This document shows positions 33,676 through 41,283 of a stretch of 64,000 bases of DNA, piece by piece. The stretch is from Streptomyces sp. NBS 14/10. GTDB lineage: Bacteria; Actinomycetota; Actinomycetes; Streptomycetales; Streptomycetaceae. The stretch spans positions 667,091-731,090 of the forward strand of contig NZ_NCSM01000014.1 of NCBI RefSeq assembly GCF_002224125.1. Reading direction: 5' to 3'. Position numbers and translations under genes: made by a program. Within the stretch, counting starts at the first letter, position 1; each line of letters opens with the position of its first letter. The notes beneath the pieces are model-generated. The model was not told where the DNA came from. It saw only the letters and a program-made list of their open reading frames with translations, and did no database searches.

Positions 33676-34197
33676 ATGCCCCGCACCCACACCACCATTG
33701 ACAGCCCGTACGGGCTACTGACCCTCGTCGCCGAAGAAACCGCCGACGAAACCGCCCTGGCCGGGCTCTATATGACCGACCAGCGCCACCGCCCGGCCGA
33801 GGAGACCTTCGGCGCTCCCGGCGACCCCGACGAGCCCCCGTTCGCCGAGACCATCCGCCAGCTGCGCCGCTACTTCGCGGGCGAGCTGACCGAGTTCGAC
33901 CTGCCGCTGCGGCTGTCCGGCACCCCGTTCCAGCGCCGCGTCTGGTCCGAGCTGCAGCGCATCCCGTACGGCGAGACCGTCTCGTACGGACAGCTCGCCG
34001 ACCGCCTCGGCCAACCGACCGCCTCCCGCGCCGTGGGCCTGGCCAACGGCAAGAACCCGGTGGGCATCATCGTCCCCTGCCACCGCGTGGTCGGCTCCAC
34101 CGGCAGCCTCACCGGCTACGGCGGCGGGCTCGACCGCAAGCGGCAGCTGCTGGACTTCGAGGCGCGGGGGCGACAGCCGGGCCTCCAACTTTTTTGA
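33676..34197 (+). CDS. ogt: Methylated-DNA--protein-cysteine methyltransferase
   Basis: 173 residues. The suicide active site is IIVPCHRVVG, where the cysteine accepts methyl groups from O6-methylguanine. The DNA-binding HTH segment FQRRVWSELQRIPYGETVSYG and the arginine-finger region TASRAVGLANGKNPV are complete. It is co-directional with the Ada-AlkA fusion and probably in the same operon. The 43-bp gap carries three GAAACCC motifs at 16-17 bp intervals. In enteric Ada this activity is fused to the sensor; here it is separate. An intrinsic terminator with a real T-run overlaps its 3' end. Confidence 0.92.
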   Translation: MPRTHTTIDSPYGLLTLVAEETADETALAGLYMTDQRHRPAEETFGAPGDPDEPPFAETIRQLRRYFAGELTEFDLPLRLSGTPFQRRVWSELQRIPYGETVSYGQLADRLGQPTASRAVGLANGKNPVGIIVPCHRVVGSTGSLTGYGGGLDRKRQLLDFEARGRQPGLQLF

Positions 34198-34212
34198 CGC
34201 CCCCCTTTTTTT
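34166..34212 (+). terminator. Intrinsic terminator with T-run after ogt
   Basis: The stem GGGGGCG (34166-34172) pairs with CGCCCCC (34198-34204) and is followed by a run of seven T residues at 34206-34212. T-tract terminators are uncommon in this GC-rich genome. The left arm lies inside the last codons of ogt. Confidence 0.55.
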
Positions 34213-34250
34213 GACGGACCAGGCATAGCGGAGCGCCCCCGCACACGTCC

Positions 34251-34260
34251 AAGGAGGTGA
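34251..34260 (+). promoter_or_regulatory. Perfect 10-nt Shine-Dalgarno sequence 40 nt ahead of the sigma gene
   Basis: AAGGAGGTGA is a full complement to the 16S rRNA 3' end, but the sigma-factor ATG is 40 nt further on with its own GGGGAA. A GTG inside the motif opens a 15-codon frame (34257-34304) whose TGA overlaps that ATG. It may be a ribosome standby or leader element, or chance. Confidence 0.35.
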
Positions 34261-34300
34261 CAGACGACCGCGAGACGAAGACGACCGATCACGGGGAACC

Positions 34301-34849
34301 ATGAATGACGAGGAAGAGCGCCGCTTCCGCGAATTCGTCGCGGCGCGCTCGCCCGCGCTGATGCGCACGGCGACCCTCCTGACCGGCGGCGACACCCACG
34401 CCGCCGAGGACCTGTTACAGACGGCGCTGGCGAAGGCGGCGGGGCGCTGGGGCAGGCTGGAGAGCCCCGAGGCGTATCTGCGGCAGGTGCTCTACCGGCA
34501 GCAGGTGAGCCTGTGGCGGCTGCTGCGTACGCGCCGCGAGACCACGGTGGCCGAACTCCCCGACGCCGCAGGGCGCGAGGACGCCACCGGCGCGGCCGAG
34601 CTGAGAATCCAGCTGCGCCGGGCGCTCTCCCGGCTGACGGCGCGCCAGCGCTCCATGCTGGTGCTGCGCTACTTCGAGGACTGCCCGGAGGGCGAGGTGG
34701 CCGAACTGCTCGGCTGCTCGGTGGGCACCGTCCGCAGCACAACACACCGGGCGCTGGCCAAACTGCGCAGATTCGTCCCCGAGTTGGACCCCGGAGCCGC
34801 CTCGGGTGGCCCCGAATTCGGCAACTCACCCGCGGAGGTGTGGAAGTGA
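34301..34849 (+). CDS. SigE-type ECF RNA polymerase sigma factor with a TTA codon
   Basis: 182 residues. Region 2 covers residues ~8-75 (ARSPALMRTATLLTGGDTHAAEDLLQTAL), and region 4 covers ~115-170 (LTARQRSMLVLRYFEDCPEGEVAELLGCS, then an HTH recognition helix GTVRSTTHRALAKLR). This is the SigE/SCO-type ECF group common in Streptomyces. Codon 39 is TTA, so translation should depend on the bldA leucyl-tRNA and therefore on developmental stage. The stop overlaps the start of the next gene by 4 bp (GTGA), which encodes its presumed membrane-bound partner. Confidence 0.9.
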   Translation: MNDEEERRFREFVAARSPALMRTATLLTGGDTHAAEDLLQTALAKAAGRWGRLESPEAYLRQVLYRQQVSLWRLLRTRRETTVAELPDAAGREDATGAAELRIQLRRALSRLTARQRSMLVLRYFEDCPEGEVAELLGCSVGTVRSTTHRALAKLRRFVPELDPGAASGGPEFGNSPAEVWK

Positions 34850-36021
34850 ACGCTGACCAGTTGTTGCGGGACACCCTCCGCGAATGGGCCGAGGAGACGC
34901 CGACCCCGGCCCGGCCCGACCTGGCCAGCCGGGCCCTGCTGCGCCGCAGCCGACGCCGGACGACCGCGGTGACGGTGGCGGCCGCCGCCTTCGCGCTGCT
35001 GGCGGGCGGCGTGGCGGTGCCGGTGCTGGCGGAGCACCGTCAGCCCGCCCAATCGGGGCCCGGGCAGCGGATGCCCAACGACGTGTCCGCGCAACCGCGC
35101 GAGTCACCGCCGCGCCATCTGATCGCCGCCGGGGGTGTCGCGGTGTCCGCGTATCAGGCGGACCGGAAGACCAGGAAGCAGGACGGGGTCGAGCGGACGA
35201 CGTACACCTGGTATCTGTACGACCCCCGGACGCGGCAGTACGAGAAGACGCGTTGGGGCTGGCTGGATGTCGCCCCTGGCATGCGGCGTGCGGCCGTGCT
35301 GGAGAAGACACTGCCCGCGTCCCGGGTCGGGATCCTCGACATGGACACCGGGAAGGTGACGAAGTGGATTCCGCTGGAGCACAAGGCGGGCGGGGTGCAG
35401 TGGTCGCCGGACGGGAAGCGGCTGGTGGTCACCACGTACAGCGGCTATCCGGACATCGAGGCCTTGTACGGCGGGGAGCACACAGCCCCCAAGAGGACCG
35501 GCTACTACCTGGTCGATGTCGCCTCGGGCCGGACGCGGTACCGCCCGATGGGTGTCCACAACGGCGACGCGGTCATCACGTCCGGCCGTACGGACGTGAG
35601 GTGGAATCGGGACGGCAAGCTGCTGCTGGTCCGGTACTCGCCGGATGCCGCCGGGGACACCTGGTACGACCTGGAGGGGCGGCTGAGCAAGAAGACCCCT
35701 TCGTACGAGGGCCCGGACGCGTCGCCCGCCGGGCTGTCACCGGACGGGCGCTACTACACGGTGGGCGACGGCTGGACGGCGACGGTGAAGGAGACGCGGA
35801 CGCACCGGACGATCGGTCCGTCGAGTATCGGCATGACACTCGCGTGGGCCGACAGCGACCGCCTGGTGCGTTGGGACTGCCCGCCGGATCGGCGCTGCAC
35901 ACGCGACATGGGTGAGCGGCTGGTGCTGACCGACACCACCGGGCATATCAAGATCCCGCTCAGCGGCTACCGCTACGGCGACACCCCCCAGGACTGGGAC
36001 CCGCTGATCACCCGCCGCTGA
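34846..36021 (+). CDS. Membrane-anchored beta-propeller protein, putative anti-sigma partner
   Basis: 391 residues from GTG 34846, overlapping the sigma stop. The cytoplasmic N-terminus (~45 residues, NADQLLRDTLREWAEETPTPARPDLASRA) resembles short anti-sigma regions of SigE-type partners. One membrane helix follows (~46-70, TVAAAAFALLAGGVAVPVLA). The extracytoplasmic remainder is a TolB/WD40-like propeller with repeats such as VQWSPDGKRLVVTTYSG, VRWNRDGKLLLVRYSP and AGLSPDGRYYTVG. The layout suggests an extracellular sensor that holds the sigma factor at the membrane. This is inferred from gene order and topology, since no ZAS-type zinc motif is visible. Confidence 0.8.
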   Translation: MNADQLLRDTLREWAEETPTPARPDLASRALLRRSRRRTTAVTVAAAAFALLAGGVAVPVLAEHRQPAQSGPGQRMPNDVSAQPRESPPRHLIAAGGVAVSAYQADRKTRKQDGVERTTYTWYLYDPRTRQYEKTRWGWLDVAPGMRRAAVLEKTLPASRVGILDMDTGKVTKWIPLEHKAGGVQWSPDGKRLVVTTYSGYPDIEALYGGEHTAPKRTGYYLVDVASGRTRYRPMGVHNGDAVITSGRTDVRWNRDGKLLLVRYSPDAAGDTWYDLEGRLSKKTPSYEGPDASPAGLSPDGRYYTVGDGWTATVKETRTHRTIGPSSIGMTLAWADSDRLVRWDCPPDRRCTRDMGERLVLTDTTGHIKIPLSGYRYGDTPQDWDPLITRR

Positions 36022-36769
36022 CGGGTGGCACCGCGATGCGCTCCAGCAGCGCGGGCAGGGCCGTGCCGATGGGCTCGCGGATCAGCTCGTCCGCGAGTTC
36101 GTCGTACGGCGTGGGCTCGGCGTTGACGATGATCAGCCGGGCGCCCGACTCCGAGGCCATCCCGGTGAGCGAGGCCGCGGGCTGGACCTGGAGGCTGGTG
36201 CCGACCGCGATGAAGATCTCGCACGCCTTCGCCACCGCGACCGCGCCCGTCAGCACCTCCGGATCGAGGCTTTCCCCGAACATCACGGTGGCCGACTTCA
36301 GGATCCCGCCGCACGCCAGGCACGCCGGGTCCGGATCGCCGCCCGCCACCCGCTCCAGGGCCTCCGCCATCTCGGAGCGCACCTTGCAACGCGTGCACTG
36401 CACGGCCCGCGCCGTGCCGTGCAGCTCCAGGACCTTGCGCGCGGGGAGCCCGGCGAGCTGATGCAGCCCGTCCACGTTCTGCGTGATCACCCGGACCGGC
36501 GTACCCGACCGCTCCAGCCGCGCCACGGCCTCGTGCGCCCGGTTCGGCTCGGCACGCAGCGCCTGGCTGTCCCGCCGCATCAGCCAAGAGCGGCGGCGGA
36601 TGTCCGGGTCGGACATGTAGTACTCGTACGTCACCAGCTTTTCGGCTTCCGGATCGCGCCGCCACAGCCCTTGCGGGCCGCGGTAGTCGGGGATCCCGGA
36701 GTCCGTGGAGATGCCCGCCCCGCTCAGGATCGCCACGAGAGGCCGACGCGTCGCTTCGGTGCTGCTCAT
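36008..36769 (-). CDS. cobB: Sir2-family NAD-dependent protein deacylase
   Basis: 253 residues. NAD-binding signature SGAGISTDSGIPDYRG, the conserved ITQNVDGLH, catalytic histidine in VLELHGTA, and a four-cysteine zinc site (CTRCK and CLACGG) are all present. It removes acetyl or other acyl groups from protein lysines using NAD+ and makes O-acyl-ADP-ribose. The C-terminal part ends with GTSLQVQPAASL and IVNAEPTPYD, the usual NAD ribose contacts. The gene is convergent with the propeller gene and overlaps it by 14 bp. Confidence 0.92.
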   Translation of the reverse strand: MSSTEATRRPLVAILSGAGISTDSGIPDYRGPQGLWRRDPEAEKLVTYEYYMSDPDIRRRSWLMRRDSQALRAEPNRAHEAVARLERSGTPVRVITQNVDGLHQLAGLPARKVLELHGTARAVQCTRCKVRSEMAEALERVAGGDPDPACLACGGILKSATVMFGESLDPEVLTGAVAVAKACEIFIAVGTSLQVQPAASLTGMASESGARLIIVNAEPTPYDELADELIREPIGTALPALLERIAVPPVSGG

Positions 36770-36874
36770 GGGGCGAGCGTACGCAGCGAGTACGGACGGC
36801 GGCGAGCGCGTTTATACGGAGCGGTAGAGTCCGCCTCGGTAGGTGATCGGCGCGGCGGAGGCGAAGAGTTCCAG

Positions 36875-37609
36875 ATGACGCGGTCTGTGTGGTTGAGCGA
36901 TATGAGCGTGCAGCACAAGCTGGACAGGAAGAAGGGGAATCCGGCGCCGCCTGAGGACGGGCGCGTCACCCTGGAGATACGCACCTCAGACGGCCCGGAC
37001 CCCGCGGGCGGCCGGACCATCCGGACCGTGGCCTTCCCCGAGCGCCGGCTGCCGCCCGGCGGCGGCCACAAGGAGTACCGCGCCGCCCGCAAGCAGGGCG
37101 TCCGCGCGTTCACCCTCTGGGCAGACCCGCACCGCACGCAGGTGTTCGCCCAGGTCGTGACCAAGTCGGCGGCCAAGGGCGGCCCCGCCACCTACGAGGT
37201 GCTGGGCGGAGCCGGCGAGCCTCTGGCCCTCATCACCCGCGAACCGGCCATGAAGGGCGGCCGGATCCGGACCCGCTGGACCGTCCAGCCGGCCGGAGCA
37301 CAGCCCGTCGCCGGGCTCAAGGGGCGCCCCTTCTGGTGGGGCGTGTGGTGGCTGATCTCCCCGGTCCAGGCGGTCATCATGGTCGGCAGCCTGATCGCGG
37401 CCAGCGGCGACGTCGCGCGCATGCCACGCCGTACGAAGTGGCGCGCCGGAGACCACATCGTCCTCGACTACCACAACGGAGTGAACGACAACTTCGAGCT
37501 CGAGGTGGTGGCGGACGGGTGGGACGAGCGCGTGACCGCGTCGCTCTTCGCGCTGCTCGACAGCTACGAGAGTTGGCTGGGCGACGCGTGGGACGCGGTG
37601 GACCGGTGA
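36875..37609 (+). CDS. Conserved hypothetical protein with one hydrophobic segment
   Basis: 244 residues from ATG 36875 (ATG 36902 is an alternative). I recognise no family. Residues ~150-175 form a Trp/Val/Ile-rich hydrophobic stretch (GRPFWWGVWWLISPVQAVIMVGSLIAAS is the region; key residues are the WW pairs) that may be membrane-associated. The C-terminal part HIVLDYHNGVNDNFELEV and VTASLFALLDSYESWLGDAW resembles domains in which a phospholipid-scramblase-like barrel is followed by an acidic helix, but I cannot assign it with confidence. The following regulator remnant begins 8 bp after its stop. Confidence 0.65.
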   Translation: MTRSVWLSDMSVQHKLDRKKGNPAPPEDGRVTLEIRTSDGPDPAGGRTIRTVAFPERRLPPGGGHKEYRAARKQGVRAFTLWADPHRTQVFAQVVTKSAAKGGPATYEVLGGAGEPLALITREPAMKGGRIRTRWTVQPAGAQPVAGLKGRPFWWGVWWLISPVQAVIMVGSLIAASGDVARMPRRTKWRAGDHIVLDYHNGVNDNFELEVVADGWDERVTASLFALLDSYESWLGDAWDAVDR

Positions 37610-37697
37610 TCGCTGAGCGAGGCGGGCGGCGGCCCTTGGTTACGCGGAGGAGACCATCTCGGCGGCCGAGCGGGGACGGCGGGTTCCGCAGCCGGAG

Positions 37698-38360
37698 TTG
37701 CTGGACGCGGTGGATGATCTGCTGGGTGCGGATGGGGTGTTGAAAGCCGCCAAGGAGGACGTCGAGCGGGCCAAGGCGAAGGCTCGGGTTCGCCATCCGA
37801 CGTGGTTCAAGGACTACGCGCGGCTGGAGCGCGAGGCAGAGGGCATCGACTTCTTCAGTACGGTCACGGTGCCCGGGCTGCTCCAGACCGAGCACTATGC
37901 GCGCGTCACCTTCTCCGTACGACAGCCGCTTCTCGATGATGAAACCATCGAGCAACGTGTCGCCGCCCGGCTGCACCGACAGGAAGTGCTGGGCGGCTGG
38001 CCCGCGCCGCGTGTCACCGCCGTGATTGATGAATCCGTTCTCCGGCGGGAGATCGGCGGCCGGGACGTTCAGCGCGGGCAGTTGGAGCACCTGCTCAAGG
38101 TGGGGTGCTTGCGCAGCACCACGCTCCAGGTCTTGCCGCTCGATTGCGAGGAATACGCCGGTGTCGACGGCCCGTTCATCCTCCTCCACCCCAAAGGGAA
38201 GCCGCAGGTCGGCTATTTGGAAGTGCAAGGAGTCAGTCGCCTCATCACTGACCCGGCAGATGTCCGTATCCTGGCCGCGCGATACGGAAGCATCCGAGGA
38301 CAGGCTCTCACTCCGCGCGAGTCACTGGGCCTGATCGAGAAACTGCTGGGGGAACGATGA
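37698..38360 (+). CDS. 5'-truncated XRE/DUF5753 (Scr1-like) regulator, possible pseudogene
   Basis: The DUF5753 sensor part is complete (KARVRHPTWFKDYARLE, TVPGLLQTEHYARV, EVQGVSRLITDPADV). The only standard start is TTG 37698, giving 220 residues against the usual ~270-290. In the same frame upstream, codons from 37617 still encode the second half of the XRE helix-turn-helix (ALGYAEETISAAERGRRVPQ), but an in-frame TGA at 37614 and the absence of ATG/GTG leave the first helices missing. The gene therefore looks 5'-deleted at its junction with the preceding gene. Scr1-type proteins pair with DUF397 proteins as toxin-antitoxin-like regulators. The stop overlaps the DUF397 start (ATGA). Confidence 0.72.
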   Translation: MLDAVDDLLGADGVLKAAKEDVERAKAKARVRHPTWFKDYARLEREAEGIDFFSTVTVPGLLQTEHYARVTFSVRQPLLDDETIEQRVAARLHRQEVLGGWPAPRVTAVIDESVLRREIGGRDVQRGQLEHLLKVGCLRSTTLQVLPLDCEEYAGVDGPFILLHPKGKPQVGYLEVQGVSRLITDPADVRILAARYGSIRGQALTPRESLGLIEKLLGER

Positions 38361-38566
38361 ACATTCAGGCGCCAGCGACTACCATCGCCGCCGCGACTTC
38401 CTGGACGAAGAGCAGCTACAGCGGGGGCGAGGGCGGCGAGTGCGTCGAGGTCGCCGTGACCGACCACATAGTCCGGGTCCGGGACTCCAAGGACGTGACA
38501 CGGCCCCACCTCGCCGTCGGGCGCGCCGACTGGGCGCGGTTCGTGCGGTACGTGGCGCGCGGCTGA
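38357..38566 (+). CDS. DUF397 (Scr2/BldB-like partner) protein
   Basis: 69 residues, start overlapping the previous stop by 4 bp. The DUF397 signature is complete: ATSWTKSSYSGGEGGECVEV, then IVRVRDSKD and the terminal WARFVRYV. These small proteins are encoded beside XRE/DUF5753 regulators throughout Streptomyces and act in developmental regulatory or toxin-antitoxin-like pairs. Here the protein is intact although its partner has lost part of its HTH, which raises the question of how the pair is now controlled. Confidence 0.88.
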   Translation: MNIQAPATTIAAATSWTKSSYSGGEGGECVEVAVTDHIVRVRDSKDVTRPHLAVGRADWARFVRYVARG

Positions 38567-38578
38567 ACCTGGCCCGGT

Positions 38579-39682
38579 TCAGCCCGCGAGCGGCCGGGCG
38601 GTGGGCCGCTCGGCCCGCGCCATCGCCAGCCGGTGCGTACGGGCCGCAAGGTCGCTGATGCGGGCCCCGTCGAAGCCGAACACCGCGCTGCGCACCCGGT
38701 CCCGCAGTGGGTCGGTCCACTGCGGGGGGATCGCCGCCGCGCCGTACAGGACGCCCGCCACCGATCCGGCTGTCGCGCCGTTGGAGTCGGTGTCCAGGCC
38801 GCCGCGTACGGTGAGGGCGATGGTCGAGGTGAAGTCACCCTCCCCGTAGAGCAGCCCGGCCGTGATGACGGCCGCGTTGGGCACGGCGTGGATCCAGTGC
38901 AGCCCGCTGGTCTCCCGTTCCAGCTGGTCCAGCGTGTCCGACCGGCTCACCCCCGCCTCGTACAGGGCGGCGGCCTTGCGGACCGTACGGGCCAGGCGGC
39001 AGCGGGGCGGGATGCGGTCCAGCGCCGCTTCGATCGCTTCGCGCGGGCCGTCGGCCGTGAACGCGGCGGCGATCAGGGCGGCGGCCCACATCGCCCCGTA
39101 CACGCCGTTGCCGGTGTGCGACAGCACGGCGTCGCGCCGGGCCATCGCGGCGGCGGTGCGCGGGTCGCCGGGGTTGATCCAGCCGTGGATGTCGGCGCGG
39201 ATGAGGGCGCCGATCCACTCCTGGTAGGGGTTGTCGAGGGTGGCGGTGAGCGGCGGCCTCACCCCGGCGGTGAGGTTGCGGTAGGCGACGCGTTCGGCGG
39301 TGAAGGTCTGGAGATACGGCAGGCGCAGCAGCCACAGGTCGCCGACCTGCTCGGTGGTGAAGTCGAAGCCGTGGGTCTCCAGGAGCTGGAGCCCCAGCAG
39401 GGTGTAGTCGATGTCGTCGTCCCGGCAGCTGCCGTGGATCCGGCCCCGGGTGCACTCCTGCCACTCAGGTCGCAGGTCGAACTCCACGGGGTCGGGCGGC
39501 GGCTCAAGCGCGGGGAAGTAGCCGGTCAGGGGGAGGGCGTCCGCGCGGCGCAGATAGCGGTCGATCCGCTCCCGGGTCCAGTGATCGCCGCGCTCCACGG
39601 GCTTGCCGAGCATGTTCCCGGCGATGCGGCCGAGCCAGCCGCCGAGGATCCGATCCGCGAGTGTGCTCCCGACTGGGGCCAT
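38579..39682 (-). CDS. ADP-ribosylglycohydrolase family protein
   Basis: 367 residues from ATG 39682. The all-alpha ARH fold carries the metal-binding motif CRDDDIDYTLLGLQLLE in the first half and GGLDTDSNGATAGSVAGVL near the C-terminus, which together form the binuclear Mg2+ site. GRIAGNMLGKPVE is the typical N-terminal opening. ARH-type enzymes cleave ADP-ribose from proteins, nucleic acids or small molecules. The slightly longer form here (usual ~300) is common among Streptomyces paralogues. It is convergent with the DUF397 gene, and no ADP-ribosyltransferase is visible nearby, so the substrate is unknown. Confidence 0.88.
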   Translation of the reverse strand: MAPVGSTLADRILGGWLGRIAGNMLGKPVERGDHWTRERIDRYLRRADALPLTGYFPALEPPPDPVEFDLRPEWQECTRGRIHGSCRDDDIDYTLLGLQLLETHGFDFTTEQVGDLWLLRLPYLQTFTAERVAYRNLTAGVRPPLTATLDNPYQEWIGALIRADIHGWINPGDPRTAAAMARRDAVLSHTGNGVYGAMWAAALIAAAFTADGPREAIEAALDRIPPRCRLARTVRKAAALYEAGVSRSDTLDQLERETSGLHWIHAVPNAAVITAGLLYGEGDFTSTIALTVRGGLDTDSNGATAGSVAGVLYGAAAIPPQWTDPLRDRVRSAVFGFDGARISDLAARTHRLAMARAERPTARPLAG

Positions 39683-39791
39683 GTGTCAGGTGTACCTCCG
39701 CCCGTGCGCATACGCAGGCCGAGTCCGGATAAGGTCCGGCTGAGGGGTGGCAGGTCGTCTGCCGGGGGGCGGAGAGCGAGGGGTTACGACG

Positions 39792-40973
39792 GTGGCGGAT
39801 GCCGCACAGGTTCGGGCAGGGACAGAGACGCGCACGCGGGTGTTGATCGCCGCGGACAAGTTCAAGGGCTCGCTGACGGCCGTGGAGGTCGCCGCGCATG
39901 TGGCGGCCGGGCTGCGGCGCGGGGCGCCGGGCGGGGCCGGGGCGGTGAGCGTCGAGGCGCTGCCCGTCGCCGATGGCGGCGACGGGACGGTGGACGCGGC
40001 GGTCGCGGCCGGGTTCGAGCGGCGTACGGCACGGGTGACGGGGCCGCTTGGCGAGCCGGTGACCGCGGCGTACGCGCTGCGCGGCGAGGTGGCGGTGGTC
40101 GAGATGGCCGAGGCGTCCGGGCTGCGCCATCTGCCGCAGGGGGTCTTCGCGCCGCTGACCGCGACCACGTACGGCAGTGGCGAGCTGCTGCGCGCGGCGC
40201 TGGACGCGGGCGCCCGCACGATCGTCTTCGGGGTCGGCGGCAGCGCGACGACCGACGGCGGCGCGGGCATGCTGGCCGCGCTGGGCGCCAGGCTGCTGGA
40301 CGCCGCGGGCGAACCGGTTGCGCCAGGGGGTGGTCCGCTGCGGGGGCTGGCCGCGGCGGATCTGAGTGGCCTGGACCCGCGTCTGGCGGACACCGAGATC
40401 GTCCTGGCCAGCGATGTGGACAATCCGCTGACCGGGCCGAAGGGCGCCGCGGCGGTGTACGGCCCGCAGAAGGGCGCGACCGAGGCCGATGTCGCGGCCC
40501 TGGACGCCGCGCTCGCCCACTACGCGGAGGTCCTGACGAGCGCGGTGGGCCCACGGGCCGCGGAGTGTGCGCAGGCGCCCGGCGCGGGCGCGGCGGGCGG
40601 CATCGGCTACGGCGCGCTCGTCGGCCTCGGTGCGGCCTTCCGCCCCGGCATCGAGGTGATGCTCGACGTCCTCGGCTTCGCACCCGCGCTGGCCCGCGCC
40701 GACCTTGTGATCACCGGCGAGGGCTCCCTGGACGAGCAGACCCTGCACGGCAAGGCCCCGGCGGGCGTGGCGGCCGCGGCCCGGGCGCGCGGCGTCGAGG
40801 TGGTCGCGGTCTGCGGCCGCCTCGCACTGCCCCCGGAGGCCCTGGCTGACGCGGGCATCAGCCGCGCCTACCCCCTGACCGCCCTGGAACCGGACCCCGC
40901 CCGCTGCATCGCCGAGGCCGGCCCCCTCCTGGAACGCGCGGCGGAACAGCTCGCGGCGGATTTGCTCGGGTGA
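39792..40973 (+). CDS. glxK: Glycerate kinase
   Basis: 393 residues from GTG 39792. Family landmarks are VLIAADKFKGSLTAVEVA at the start, LPVADGGDGTVDA, FGVGGSATTDGGAGMLAALG, and the C-terminal LVITGEGSLDEQTLHGKAP. This is the GlxK/GarK class, which phosphorylates D-glycerate to 2-phosphoglycerate using ATP, in glyoxylate or glycerate assimilation. The ethylmalonyl-CoA pathway genes ~7 kb away also deliver glyoxylate, so a metabolic link is plausible but not shown. A small gene with a strong ribosome binding site follows after 32 bp. Confidence 0.9.
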   Translation: MADAAQVRAGTETRTRVLIAADKFKGSLTAVEVAAHVAAGLRRGAPGGAGAVSVEALPVADGGDGTVDAAVAAGFERRTARVTGPLGEPVTAAYALRGEVAVVEMAEASGLRHLPQGVFAPLTATTYGSGELLRAALDAGARTIVFGVGGSATTDGGAGMLAALGARLLDAAGEPVAPGGGPLRGLAAADLSGLDPRLADTEIVLASDVDNPLTGPKGAAAVYGPQKGATEADVAALDAALAHYAEVLTSAVGPRAAECAQAPGAGAAGGIGYGALVGLGAAFRPGIEVMLDVLGFAPALARADLVITGEGSLDEQTLHGKAPAGVAAAARARGVEVVAVCGRLALPPEALADAGISRAYPLTALEPDPARCIAEAGPLLERAAEQLAADLLG

Positions 40974-41005
40974 GCCGGCCGGGAGCGAATGGAAGGAGCC
41001 TCACT

Positions 41006-41170
41006 GTGCCCGACGCCAACACCTCGCCGACTCCGGCCGTGCGTGTCGCACGCGCCGAGCAGGCCCGCGCCGCCCTGCGGGCTTGGAACGGCTACGACCC
41101 CAGCCCGGCCGATGAGGCAGGTCTCGACGCGGAGCTGGACCGGCGCCTGGCCCAGGCCCGCCAGCCGTGA
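41006..41170 (+). CDS. Small hypothetical protein
   Basis: 54 residues from a GTG with AAGGAG 7 nt upstream, on the same strand as glycerate kinase. The composition is Ala-rich with an amphipathic helix around ARAEQARAALRAWNGYDPS and a second around GLDAELDRRLAQA. No family is recognised. A perfect 19-bp hairpin terminator follows 52 bp after the stop, which supports this being a transcribed end of the glxK unit. Confidence 0.6.
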   Translation: MPDANTSPTPAVRVARAEQARAALRAWNGYDPSPADEAGLDAELDRRLAQARQP

Positions 41171-41222
41171 ATCGGCCGTGACCGGACCGCCACACGGTCC
41201 CGAAGGGCCGCGGGAGCACCGA

Positions 41223-41263
41223 AATGGGGTGGGCCCGAGCGCATCGCTCGGGCCCACCCCATT
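41223..41263. terminator. Perfect 19-bp bidirectional hairpin
   Basis: Arms 41223-41241 and 41245-41263 pair perfectly around a CAT loop. The hairpin lies between the convergent small gene and pssA and can terminate both transcripts. AA at the 5' end and TT at the 3' end give short T-tracts in either direction. Confidence 0.85.
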
Positions 41264-41283
41264 GCCGTATGCCTGATCTCGCG

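Noticed and set aside
39504..40748. A 414-codon antisense frame across glycerate kinase and the ARH gene
   Set aside because: Arg/Ala-rich shadow; both sense genes have complete family motifs.
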